Below, piece after piece: positions 1 to 7,070 of a DNA stretch of 64,000 bases; position 1 is the first letter of the stretch, and every line of letters starts with the position of its first letter. Both the position numbers and the translations under genes were made by a program. Under the pieces are notes generated by a model. The model was not told the origin of the DNA, did no database searches, and saw only the letters and a list, made by a program, of their open reading frames with translations. Origin of the DNA: Rhizobium leguminosarum bv. trifolii WSM1325 (GTDB lineage Bacteria > Pseudomonadota > Alphaproteobacteria > Rhizobiales > Rhizobiaceae); NCBI GenBank assembly GCA_000023185.1, contig CP001622.1, forward strand, positions 1,302,001-1,366,000. Direction: 5' to 3'.

Positions 1-1055
1 ATGATGCTTTGGACGCAGAAGTAGAGCGCGACCGCCGTTCCCGCTGTGTCGCCAAAGGCGTCGAGCGCGCCGTTGGCGGTGACCGCCGTCGCAACGACGA
101 TGCCGATCGCGATGATCCACATCGGCACGACGAAGCTGACGAGGGAAGGCAGCAGAAACAACTCTCCAAAGGCAAGCAGCACGGCGCCGAGAAGCAGTAT
201 TGCCATGCCTCTGGCAAGGCTGCCTGCAATGCCCCAGCGCATGACGAAGCCTTTGGCGAAACGCGCCGTCACGATCATCACCAGCGCCACCGTGGCAAAG
301 ATGAAGCTGAAGGCGATGCCGGAAAAACCGGCTTTGTCGATCAGGATACGGGGTGCCGTCGAGAAGAAAACGAAGAAGGCGCCCATCGCCGTGCTGAAGC
401 CGCCCGCATAAACCCAGAAGGGAAGACTTCTAAGGATCGCGCGGAGAGCGATCTTGGCGGTGACGGCAGGGCGGGTTTCGTGCCATCGCATACCGGCGTT
501 GAAAAGCGCGGCAACCGAAAGGAGGCCGATGACGAGGAAGATGGCGCGCCAGCCGAAGCGATCCGCGATCGCGGCTCCGATGATCGGGCCGAGTGCGGGC
601 ACGAAAGAGAGGATGGAGCCGAGAAGGCTATAGATCGTGCTGCTTTCGGGACGCCCGGCGTAGACGTCACGCACGGTTGCGAAAGTTGCGACGAGGGTCG
701 CCGACGCGCCGACTGCTTGCAGCAATCTCAAGACCACGAAGACCGGCGCCGACGAGGAGCCGGCAAGCAGGAAGGATGACGCGGCAAAGAGTGCAGCACC
801 GCCAAGCAGGACAGGCCGTCGTCCGATAATATCGGAAATTGGGCCGAAGACGATCTGGCCGACACCGAGCACGAGCATGTAGAGGCTGAGGGTCAGTTGG
901 ATGACCGCCGGCGAAGTGCCGAGCGCCTCCGGCATGACCGGCACAATCGGCAGATAGATATCCATGGCGAGCGAGGCCAGGATGTCGAAAGGTGCCATAA
1001 GCAGCAAGGCTGCCGGCAGGGAATAGGTCCATTGCTGGATTTTGGGATAAGACAT
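1..1055 (-). CDS. FloR/CmlA-like MFS drug exporter (3' end cut by window edge)
   Basis: The minus strand reads open from an ATG at 1055 to the window edge, giving 351 residues of an expected ~400. The N-terminus (PAALLLMAPFDILASLAMD, residues 14-32) and later blocks such as LLQAVGASATLVATFATVRD and FFVFFSTAPR are what I recall of the chloramphenicol/florfenicol exporters CmlA and FloR of the DHA1 12-helix MFS branch. The MFS loop 2-3 motif GPISDIIGRRP is at residues 71-81. The expected role is proton-driven efflux of phenicol-type compounds across the inner membrane. The real substrate is unknown; chromosomal soil homologues may export natural products. No transposon or integron is visible nearby, so it looks resident rather than recently acquired. 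Confidence 0.85.
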   Translation of the reverse strand, partial: MSYPKIQQWTYSLPAALLLMAPFDILASLAMDIYLPIVPVMPEALGTSPAVIQLTLSLYMLVLGVGQIVFGPISDIIGRRPVLLGGAALFAASSFLLAGSSSAPVFVVLRLLQAVGASATLVATFATVRDVYAGRPESSTIYSLLGSILSFVPALGPIIGAAIADRFGWRAIFLVIGLLSVAALFNAGMRWHETRPAVTAKIALRAILRSLPFWVYAGGFSTAMGAFFVFFSTAPRILIDKAGFSGIAFSFIFATVALVMIVTARFAKGFVMRWGIAGSLARGMAILLLGAVLLAFGELFLLPSLVSFVVPMWIIAIGIVVATAVTANGALDAFGDTAGTAVALYFCVQSI

Positions 1056-1310
1056 GGGAAAGAACCCGCTCAAATGATTTCATTCGGCGGCGATCTGTCT
1101 CTTCATCAGTATCGGAATTGACCGGACAGACGCCGCAACAACAGGGCAGAGTTGTTGCGGCTTATTTGTCTGCGGACTTGGTTGTACCCATGATGCGACC
1201 CTGACTGCGGCTTCGCTCATTTCCGAAGCGCTTTGCCAAGTTTCTACCAGCAGAGCCGGAATGCGACAATGGCATGCTGGCACGCTTCCGATTGGTTTAA
1301 ACAGCGTAAA

Positions 1311-1338
1311 ACAAAAAGGCCGCGTTGCCCCGGCCTTC
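1311..1338 (-). terminator. Rho-independent terminator of rplM-rpsI
   Basis: On the minus strand a 7-bp stem AAGGCCG/CGGCCTT (1316-1322 with 1331-1337) is followed by TTTTTGTTTT, 25 bases past the rpsI stop. The rest of the 307-base gap between rpsI and the exporter gene shows nothing else I can support. Confidence 0.8.
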
Positions 1339-1362
1339 GTAAATTCCGTCTGTCCGAAGCGA

Positions 1363-1830
1363 TTAACGCTTGGAGAACTGGAACGAGCGGCGGGCCTTTG
1401 CCTTGCCGTACTTCTTGCGTTCGACGACGCGGCTGTCGCGGGTCAGGAAGCCGCCCTTCTTCAGCACCGCGCGCAGGCCCGGTTCGAAATAGGTGAGCGC
1501 CTTGGACACGCCATGGCGAACCGCACCGGCCTGGCCGGAGAGGCCGCCGCCGGCAACGGTTGCGACGATGTCGAACTGGCCGTCACGGGCAGCCGCAACG
1601 ATCGGCTGGCGCAGGATCATCTGCAGCACCGGACGTGCGAAATATTCCGCGAATTCCTTGCCGTTGACGGTGATCTTGCCGGAGCCCGGCTTGACCCAGA
1701 CGCGGGCGACGGCGTTCTTGCGCTTGCCGGTCGCGTAGGAGCGGCCGAGCGAATCGACCTTGCGGACGTGGGCCGGAGCAGCAGCTTCGGAAACCGTGCC
1801 GAGATCCTTCAGGGAGGAGAGGTCAGCCAT
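1363..1830 (-). CDS. rpsI: 30S ribosomal protein S9
   Basis: The product is 155 residues. The C-terminal half is typical S9: [17 protein letters not shown], then [17 protein letters not shown], ending in the conserved basic FSKR tail that reaches the ribosomal P site. The first ~25 residues are the extra N-terminal extension usual in alphaproteobacteria. It follows rplM on the same strand with one base between the rplM stop and the rpsI start, the standard L13-S9 operon, so translation is probably coupled. It acts in the small ribosomal subunit. Confidence 0.98.
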   Translation of the reverse strand: MADLSSLKDLGTVSEAAAPAHVRKVDSLGRSYATGKRKNAVARVWVKPGSGKITVNGKEFAEYFARPVLQMILRQPIVAAARDGQFDIVATVAGGGLSGQAGAVRHGVSKALTYFEPGLRAVLKKGGFLTRDSRVVERKKYGKAKARRSFQFSKR

Positions 1831-1831
1831 A

Positions 1832-2296
1832 TCAGGCGCTCCTTACGTTCTTTTTGTTGAGCGCGGCAACGTCGAGGGCGACCGGCTGCTGGGCTTCATG
1901 GGGATGGTTGGAGCCGGCGTAAACGCGCAGGTTCTTCATCTGGCGACGGCCGAGCGGGCCACGCGGAACCATGCGTTCGACGGCCTTTTCGAGGACGCGC
2001 TCCGGGAAGCGGCCTTCGATGATCTGGCGTGCGCTACGTTCCTTGATGCCGCCAGCATAACCGGTGTGCCAGTAGTAGACCTTGTCGGAATACTTCTTGC
2101 CGGTGAAAACGACCTTTTCGGCATTGATGACGATGACGTTGTCGCCGTCGTCAACGTGAGGCGTGAAGGTTGCCTTGTGCTTGCCGCGCAGGCGCATAGC
2201 GATGATGGAAGCGAGACGGCCAACGACCAGCCCTTCGGCGTCGATGATCACCCACTTCTTCTCCACCTCTGCAGGCTTCTGGGAGAAGGTTGCCAT
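1832..2296 (-). CDS. rplM: 50S ribosomal protein L13
   Basis: The product is 154 residues with conserved L13 blocks: [18 protein letters not shown] near the N-terminus, [20 protein letters not shown] in the middle and [20 protein letters not shown] near the C-terminus. Length is slightly above the E. coli protein (142) because of the alphaproteobacterial tail. It is the first gene of the rplM-rpsI operon. A sigma70-type promoter lies 124-152 bases upstream, and the leader between carries a terminator-like hairpin, so attenuation or autoregulation by L13 is possible (inference). Confidence 0.98.
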   Translation of the reverse strand: MATFSQKPAEVEKKWVIIDAEGLVVGRLASIIAMRLRGKHKATFTPHVDDGDNVIVINAEKVVFTGKKYSDKVYYWHTGYAGGIKERSARQIIEGRFPERVLEKAVERMVPRGPLGRRQMKNLRVYAGSNHPHEAQQPVALDVAALNKKNVRSA

Positions 2297-2380
2297 AGTG
2301 AATACTCTCTTTTGGGACCCTTGGCCCGAAGGCTTGAAGGGCGTTTCTTGTTGCTTGGATTGGCAGGCTCAAGGCATACC

Positions 2381-2407
2381 AAAAAGAAAGCAGCCCGGAT
2401 AGGCTGC
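2381..2407 (-). promoter_or_regulatory. Terminator-like hairpin at the start of the rplM leader
   Basis: On the minus strand GCAGCC-6-GGCTGC (2402-2407 with 2390-2395) is followed directly by TTTCTTTTT (2389-2381). It falls only about 5-30 bases after the predicted rplM transcription start and ~85 bases before the rplM start codon. It looks like an intrinsic terminator used as an attenuator. It could instead end read-through from the upstream LysR gene. Confidence 0.45.
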
Positions 2408-2419
2408 GTTCTGGCGCGG

Positions 2420-2448
2420 TGTATAAAGGGAATATGACATTGGGTCAA
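2420..2448 (-). promoter_or_regulatory. Sigma70-type promoter of rplM-rpsI
   Basis: On the minus strand TTGACC (2448-2443), a 17-base spacer and TATACA (2425-2420) form a near-consensus housekeeping promoter. The predicted start site is near 2413, giving a leader of about 117 bases before rplM. Confidence 0.7.
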
Positions 2449-2500
2449 TATAGACTTCCTGAAGGTTTGGAAAAATTTTTCAGTAAAAACAGATACTTAG

Positions 2501-2526
2501 ATATGTGGTATTTTAATACCTCATAT
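2501..2526. repeat. AT-rich inverted repeat between rplM promoter and LysR gene
   Basis: Arms ATATGTGGTAT (2501-2511) and ATACCTCATAT (2516-2526) pair with one mismatch across a 4-base loop. It sits in an unusually AT-rich pocket of the 315-base gap between rplM and the LysR gene. It may be the LysR 3' hairpin or a protein-binding site; no clean U-tract follows on either strand. Confidence 0.4.
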
Positions 2527-2611
2527 TTCCGCGGTCGCGGACTGCTGCCCCTGACGTTTTTCACGTCGTCTCTGTCGGTTTGAAATAGCGTCCGACGGTC
2601 GAAAGCAGATC

Positions 2612-3490
2612 TCAACCTTTGAACGCGCGCAGACATTTCATCATTTCGCGAAGGCCGCGTGTCAGATGTTTGTCCCGGCGTAGAACCATGCCAAGGCGGC
2701 GCGTCAGCCGCGGCTTCAGCGATGATGTCGTTACGAGGCCGGCGCGGTCGCGCTTCAGCGCCAGCCCCGGCAGGATCGACCAGCCGAGCCCCACGGCAAC
2801 CAGTTCCTTGATCGCCTCGATGCTGCCGAACTCCATCGCAGGCCGGATCCTTGTATCCGGTGCAGCCAGCCACGCGTCGATTGCGCGCCTGGTATTGCCG
2901 CCCTCATAAAGCAGCAGCGTCCTGTCGCGCATGAAGGCGGCGTCCGGTCCGCCTTCGGGCATGAGGCTGCCCGCGGGGGCGACGGCCAGCAATTCCTCCT
3001 CGTAGAACGGCTCGATCTCGAAGTTCCGTCCCGATGCCGGCAGGGCGACGACAGCGATGTCGAGGCTGTTGGCCTCCAGATCGCGCAGAATGTCATCGGC
3101 ATCGCCGATGCGCACGGTGATTTCGAGGCCGGGCATGGATTTTCTGGCGACGGCGATGGCGCGCGGAAGCAGATGGATCGACGCTGTGCCGCCGCTGCCG
3201 ATGCGCACGCGGCCGCTGGCGCCATCCCGGTAGGGCATCATCGCTTCTTCCGCTGCAGCCGATTCCTGGAGCAGGCGCCTTGCATAGACGAGCAGGTCGA
3301 GACCTGCCGCGGTCGGCTGCGCCCGCCGCCCGACACGCTCGATCAGCCGGACGCCGAGCCGCTGTTCGAGCCCCTTCACCTGCAGGCTGACGGCCGGCTG
3401 CGTCAGGCCTTCCTTGTCGGCCGCAGCCGTAAAGCTTCCGAGCTCGGCGACGTTGATGAAGGCGGCAAGCTGATCGAGGTGGAGAGGCAT
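2612..3490 (-). CDS. LysR-family transcriptional regulator
   Basis: The product is 292 residues from the ATG at 3490. The N-terminus carries the LysR winged helix-turn-helix: LDQLAAFINVAELGSFTAAA followed by LTQPAVSLQVKGLEQRLGVR and the R-P-T-A-G block. Residues ~90-290 form the effector-binding fold (LDIAVVALPA, GSIEAIKELVAVGLGWSILP). A longer frame begins at 3619, but homology starts at 3490 and the upstream part would overlap the operator. It is transcribed away from a DUF1127 gene and the 95-base gap holds a strong inverted repeat, the usual LysR arrangement for autoregulation and control of the neighbour. The inducer is unknown. Confidence 0.92.
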   Translation of the reverse strand: MPLHLDQLAAFINVAELGSFTAAADKEGLTQPAVSLQVKGLEQRLGVRLIERVGRRAQPTAAGLDLLVYARRLLQESAAAEEAMMPYRDGASGRVRIGSGGTASIHLLPRAIAVARKSMPGLEITVRIGDADDILRDLEANSLDIAVVALPASGRNFEIEPFYEEELLAVAPAGSLMPEGGPDAAFMRDRTLLLYEGGNTRRAIDAWLAAPDTRIRPAMEFGSIEAIKELVAVGLGWSILPGLALKRDRAGLVTTSSLKPRLTRRLGMVLRRDKHLTRGLREMMKCLRAFKG

Positions 3491-3502
3491 ACAAAAGAAA
3501 TC

Positions 3503-3528
3503 CTTATGCATAGGATAATATCCATAAG
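3503..3528. promoter_or_regulatory. Probable LysR operator in the divergent gap
   Basis: A nested palindrome: outer arms CTTATG (3503-3508) and CATAAG (3523-3528) around a perfect 11-base palindrome GGATAATATCC (3513-3523). It starts 13 bases upstream of the LysR start codon and 58 bases upstream of the DUF1127 start, where a LysR regulator would control both genes. Confidence 0.6.
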
Positions 3529-3585
3529 CTTCTTTCGCGGCATCTTCCAGCGCATCTTTCATTCGTTGAAGAAAGGAAGAAAGAC

Positions 3586-3816
3586 ATGGCCCTGGAATTA
3601 AGCGGGATCCTTGACGCACCTCGCGATATCGTTTGGACGAGACTTCGCGGGATGGCGCGCTGGAGCCTGCGGCTGCTACTGACGATCGAACATCACCTCG
3701 AAAAGCGCCGCAGCCGCCGCACGCTTTTGGAACTCACCGACGACGAGCTTTGCGATGTCGGTCTGACCCGTACGCAGGCAAGCGCCGAGACATCGAAGTC
3801 GTGGTTCTGGTCCTGA
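3586..3816 (+). CDS. DUF1127 domain protein
   Basis: This is a 76-residue protein. The C-terminal part (about residues 43-65; RRTLLELTDDELCDVGLTR) is the DUF1127 (YjiS-like) signature found in many short rhizobial proteins. Residues 1-40 contain an amphipathic stretch (WTRLRGMARWSLRLLLTIE). A purine-rich ribosome site (GAAAGGAAG) precedes the ATG. Some alphaproteobacterial DUF1127 proteins bind RNA and affect small-RNA turnover or phosphate/carbon metabolism; whether this one does is unknown. It lies head-to-head with a LysR regulator, its likely controller. Confidence 0.85.
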   Translation: MALELSGILDAPRDIVWTRLRGMARWSLRLLLTIEHHLEKRRSRRTLLELTDDELCDVGLTRTQASAETSKSWFWS

Positions 3817-3912
3817 CGGCAGCGGTCTCTGCGGGGAGTGCGGATCCTGCTCGAAATTTCCGGCGCCTTGTGGCAAAACGTCTGCCTGGAATCGAGCGCA
3901 GGGAGCAGCATC

Positions 3913-4746
3913 ATGGCCGAAATCGTATCCTTCCGGAAGGACGCCGCCGGAGCGGAAGAGGGCGGCTTGCTGACCCGCTCGCTGCGCAACGGCGTGCTGC
4001 GGCTCGTGCTCAACAACCCACCGGCCAATGTTCTCTCGATCGCACTTCTCGAGGCCCTGATGCAGGAGCTCGAGACGGCCGATGCAGAACCGGATGCGCG
4101 CGTCGTCGTCATCGCCTCGACCGGCAATGTCTTTTCCGCCGGGCATGATCTCAAGGAACTCACGGCCCATCGCGCCGATGAAGATCAGGGTGCCGGTTTC
4201 TTCGAAAAGACCTTTCGGCTCGCTGCCGATCTGATGCTGAAGATCACGCATCTGCCGAAGCCTGTCATCGCCGAGATCGACGGGCTTGTAACGGCTGCGG
4301 GCTGCCAGCTCGTTGCCTCCTGCGATCTGGCGATCTTCACGGACAGTTCGACATTCTGCACCCCGGGCGTCAACATCGGCCTGTTCTGTTCGACGCCGAT
4401 GGTGGCCGTTTCCCGTGCCGCGCACCGCAAACAGGCGATGGAGATGCTGCTGACCGGCGAGACGATCGACGCCTCGACCGCCAAGGATTTCGGCCTCGTC
4501 AACCGTATTGTGCCGAAGCAGTATCTGGCGCAGGTGGTTTCCAAATATGCGGCCGTGATCGCCAGCAAATCGCCATTGACCCTGAAAATCGGCAAGGAAG
4601 CCTTCCACCGGCAGCTCGAACTGCCCGTGGAGGCGGCATATGATTATACCGCCAGGGTGATGGTCGAGAACATGCTGACTGAGGATGCGCAGGAAGGGAT
4701 CGGCGCCTTCCTTGGCAAGCGCAAGGCCGAATGGACAGGCGAGTGA
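3913..4746 (+). CDS. Enoyl-CoA hydratase/isomerase-family protein (ECHDC3-like)
   Basis: The product is 277 residues of the crotonase fold. ASTGNVFSAGHDLKEL (from about residue 73) and AEIDGLVTAAGCQLVASCDL (from about residue 116) mark the oxyanion-hole and active-site regions. In the second block a Gln sits where active hydratases carry their first catalytic Glu. The pattern AAGCQLVASCD followed by CTPGVNIGLFCSTP is what I recall of the ECHDC3 branch, whose chemistry is uncertain. The ATG at 3913 follows AGGGAG and starts at the family N-terminus; an in-frame start at 3838 lacks support. It abuts the convergent DMT gene with no gap. Confidence 0.85.
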   Translation: MAEIVSFRKDAAGAEEGGLLTRSLRNGVLRLVLNNPPANVLSIALLEALMQELETADAEPDARVVVIASTGNVFSAGHDLKELTAHRADEDQGAGFFEKTFRLAADLMLKITHLPKPVIAEIDGLVTAAGCQLVASCDLAIFTDSSTFCTPGVNIGLFCSTPMVAVSRAAHRKQAMEMLLTGETIDASTAKDFGLVNRIVPKQYLAQVVSKYAAVIASKSPLTLKIGKEAFHRQLELPVEAAYDYTARVMVENMLTEDAQEGIGAFLGKRKAEWTGE

Positions 4747-5583
4747 TCACGCCAGTCTCAGAAGCAGCCCGCCGATCGCGATGACGACGCCGGCGACGTA
4801 GCGCCAGATGCTGGCTTTTTCCTTGAAGACGGTGATCGAGATCACCAGCGCAAACAGGATTGCGGTTTCACGCAAGGCTGCGACGGTCGCGACTGGGGCT
4901 TTTGTCATCGCCCAGAGCGCCAGGCCATAGGAAGCGATCGAGCCGGCGCCGCCGATGAGGCCGCGCCACCAGTTGTGGCGAACGTGACGCACGACTGCGA
5001 AAGCGCCGCGCTGGGACGCTGCCCAGGAAAACAGCAGCACCGGCGGCAGCAGCGACATCCACAAAGTATAGGAAATCGCATTGCCGGAGATGCGCGCGCC
5101 GATTCCGTCGACATAGGTGTAGGTGGCGATGACGCAGGCATTGGCAAGCGAGAGGACGACGGCACGGCTGCTGCCACGCCGCGCCTCCAGGGCGAGTGTC
5201 AGCACGCCGGCGCAGATCGTCATCGTCCCGGCAAGAGCGCCGGTGGAGAGGTTTTCTTTGAGAACGAAACCGCTTGTCGCGGCGATCAACAGCGGTGCGC
5301 AGCCACGCATCAGCGGATAGACGAGGCCGATATCGCCGGCCCGGTAGGCGGCGGCGACCAGCTGAAAGTAGGCAAACTGCAGGATGGCAGAGGCGCCGAT
5401 GAACGGCCAGGCCGAGGCGTGCGGCAACGGCAGGAATGGCAGGAACGGCAGTGCCGAAACCGCGCCGCCGGCCGAGATCAGCGCCGCATCGAGGGACTTA
5501 TCGCTCCCCGCCTTGATGATGGCGTTCCATGTCGCGTGCAGCAGTGCGCCGAAGAGAACGAGCAGGATGACGTCGAGAGGCAA
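4747..5583 (-). CDS. EamA/DMT-family inner-membrane transporter
   Basis: About 278 residues with ten predicted hydrophobic helices in two EamA repeats (first repeat from LPLDVILLVLFGALLHATW, second from NACVIATYTYVDGIGA). Typical DMT exporter features are a helix-breaking ATWNAIIK motif after helix 1 and a TVAALRETAILFALVIS segment near helix 9. No ATG precedes helix 1 in frame; the best starts are TTG at 5583 (protein begins MPLDVILL) or TTG at 5640. I chose 5583 because the extra 19 residues are a basic, non-conserved-looking stretch. The substrate is unknown, probably an amino acid or other metabolite. It is convergent with the crotonase gene. Confidence 0.85.
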   Translation of the reverse strand: MPLDVILLVLFGALLHATWNAIIKAGSDKSLDAALISAGGAVSALPFLPFLPLPHASAWPFIGASAILQFAYFQLVAAAYRAGDIGLVYPLMRGCAPLLIAATSGFVLKENLSTGALAGTMTICAGVLTLALEARRGSSRAVVLSLANACVIATYTYVDGIGARISGNAISYTLWMSLLPPVLLFSWAASQRGAFAVVRHVRHNWWRGLIGGAGSIASYGLALWAMTKAPVATVAALRETAILFALVISITVFKEKASIWRYVAGVVIAIGGLLLRLA

Positions 5584-5995
5584 GGGAGTAATCCGGAAAG
5601 GATGAGAGGAAGCGAATGCACCTCGCCTTCGGCGTTTCAAATTCCTGAAAAGACAACTGGGATTTGCACGAAAATGCGCGGCGGCGGTCGCTTATGCGTT
5701 CATATGTCGAATAGCATTCTTTCAGTATGTGAACAATGGCGACTCATTTGAGCAATTTTTACGTGCGCGCGACATGCGTTCAATTCATGCGATCCTTTCA
5801 ACTATGAGCTGTTTCTAATGGATGCGGGAACAAAGAGTGCTGATATCACGAACAAAAAGAGAAAATCTCTGGAGGAATGCGAGAACTGTTTATTCTATGG
5901 TGCTGAAATATAGATATTATTCTATAACTTTGATATACGGGAAAATTAAAGCTCCTGATTGTGCAATCGTTACGAAATCGCAGCGCGGGATTGAT

Positions 5996-6021
5996 CGCAA
6001 ACCTTTCGCAACCGCGAAAGG
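5996..6021 (-). terminator. Hairpin downstream of the small secreted-protein gene
   Basis: A perfect 8-bp stem CCTTTCGC/GCGAAAGG (6002-6009 with 6014-6021), 38 bases past the minus-strand stop at 6059, followed on that strand by TTTGCG. The U-tract is weak. The rest of the 475-base gap 5584-6058 is AT-rich and holds no gene I can support. Confidence 0.4.
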
Positions 6022-6058
6022 CGCGCAGTTCCTGCGTCCGCCATGACGGCGAAAAACA

Positions 6059-6382
6059 TCAGAGCTGATGATGCGGAACGAAGAGCATCCCGTCAAGGTT
6101 GTCGATGTTCTGGCAGCTCAGCACTTGGCAGCGGGGAGTGTCTTTCGAAGGGATATATGTCCATTCCGCATAATCGGTCGCGTCGCAATAATTGCTGTTG
6201 CGGACATAGCGATCGTAGAGCGGCAAGCCACGGGGAGACTGGTAACGGAAGATGACCGCGCCCTGATTGTGGATGGCGGCACGCACGCTGGCACAGCTCA
6301 TGGTGAGCGGATTGTAGCGCGAGATCGCCAGCGCCGGCGATGCGGCGAGCACGAGCATGAGGGCAAGAGCGATTTTTTTCAT
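6059..6382 (-). CDS. Small exported cysteine-containing protein of unknown function
   Basis: The product is 107 residues. MKKIALALMLVLAASPALA is a textbook signal peptide with an ALA cleavage site near residue 19, so the mature ~88-residue protein should be periplasmic or secreted. It has four cysteines after cleavage (MSCAS, SNYC, PRCQ, LSCQ), enough for two disulfides. GAGGATG precedes the ATG at 6382 at good spacing. A longer frame to 6430 only translates the upstream tandem repeat. I do not recognise a named family; similar small TMSCASVR proteins occur in rhizobia as I recall them. Confidence 0.8.
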   Translation of the reverse strand: MKKIALALMLVLAASPALAISRYNPLTMSCASVRAAIHNQGAVIFRYQSPRGLPLYDRYVRNSNYCDATDYAEWTYIPSKDTPRCQVLSCQNIDNLDGMLFVPHHQL

Positions 6383-6403
6383 CGAATCATCCTCAAGGAG
6401 TAT

Positions 6404-6439
6404 CCAATTCATATATACGGGCCAATTCATATATACGGG
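6404..6439 (-). repeat. Perfect tandem duplication (2 x 18 bp) in the promoter region
   Basis: The 18-base unit CCAATTCATATATACGGG occurs twice head-to-tail (6404-6421 and 6422-6439) with no mismatch, 22-57 bases upstream of the small exported-protein start codon at 6382. A related string, ATATACGGGA, recurs at about 5934. It may be a duplicated operator or promoter element, or a recent slippage event. Confidence 0.8.
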
Positions 6440-6524
6440 AAAGACACGCAGCCGGTTTCACGGAAACGCAAAAAAACATGCTGGCCGTGCCTGCCGGAGG
6501 GCTTTCGGGAGTGGAGAAGTGGAT

Positions 6525-6953
6525 ATGAATCACGACACCTACACGGATGATTACCTCGCCGGCATCCTGCATTCGGTAAAGACTATCGCGCTGACCGGCG
6601 CTTCGCCCAATCCAGCCCGGCCGAGCAACGGCGTCATGGGCTATCTGCTGTCGCGCGGCTACGAGGTCATTCCTGTCAATCCGGGGCAGGCGGGCAAACT
6701 GATCCAGGGCCGCACCGTTTATGCCCGGCTTGCAGACATTCCCGTGCCGATCGACATGGTCGACGTATTCCGCGCCTCCGAATATCTGGATGGGGTCGTC
6801 GAGGAGGCGCTGGCGCTGAGCCCGCTGCCTAAGATCATCTGGTCTCAACTTGGTGTGCGCGACGATGCGGCTGCGGCAAAGGCGGAGGCTGCCGGCATCC
6901 AGGTGGTGATGAACCGCTGCCCGGCGATCGAGTATCCTCGTCTTATTGCCTGA
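6525..6953 (+). CDS. CoA-binding-domain protein (YccU-like)
   Basis: The product is 142 residues with a single Rossmann-type CoA_binding_2 fold. KTIALTGASPNPARPSNGVM (residues 19-38) is the nucleotide-binding loop; GYEVIPVNPGQ and VDVFRASEYLDGVVEEAL follow as in the YccU family. A CoA-binding or acyl-CoA-sensing role is expected but no reaction has been assigned to the family. The start at 6525 is the ATG preceding the conserved block; a longer frame from 6357 overlaps the divergent exported-protein promoter and has no homology. metY follows 117 bases downstream on the same strand. Confidence 0.85.
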   Translation: MNHDTYTDDYLAGILHSVKTIALTGASPNPARPSNGVMGYLLSRGYEVIPVNPGQAGKLIQGRTVYARLADIPVPIDMVDVFRASEYLDGVVEEALALSPLPKIIWSQLGVRDDAAAAKAEAAGIQVVMNRCPAIEYPRLIA

Positions 6954-7070
6954 GTTGCGGTCCGCGGAGACGGATTTTCCACGGAACGCCCATGGGTTGA
7001 AACGGATCGCGATTAACTTTCGCAAGCGACAGGCTATGATCCTGGACGTCAGCAATAACGGGAGGACGAC

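Noticed and set aside
5876..5905. Nine-codon frame behind GGAGG (leader-peptide-like)
   Set aside because: The GGAGG is only one base from the ATG, too close to work, and no gene or attenuator follows.
6954..7070. Possible SAM-II riboswitch before metY
   Set aside because: The conserved SAM-II sequence blocks and pseudoknot pairs are absent from the leader.
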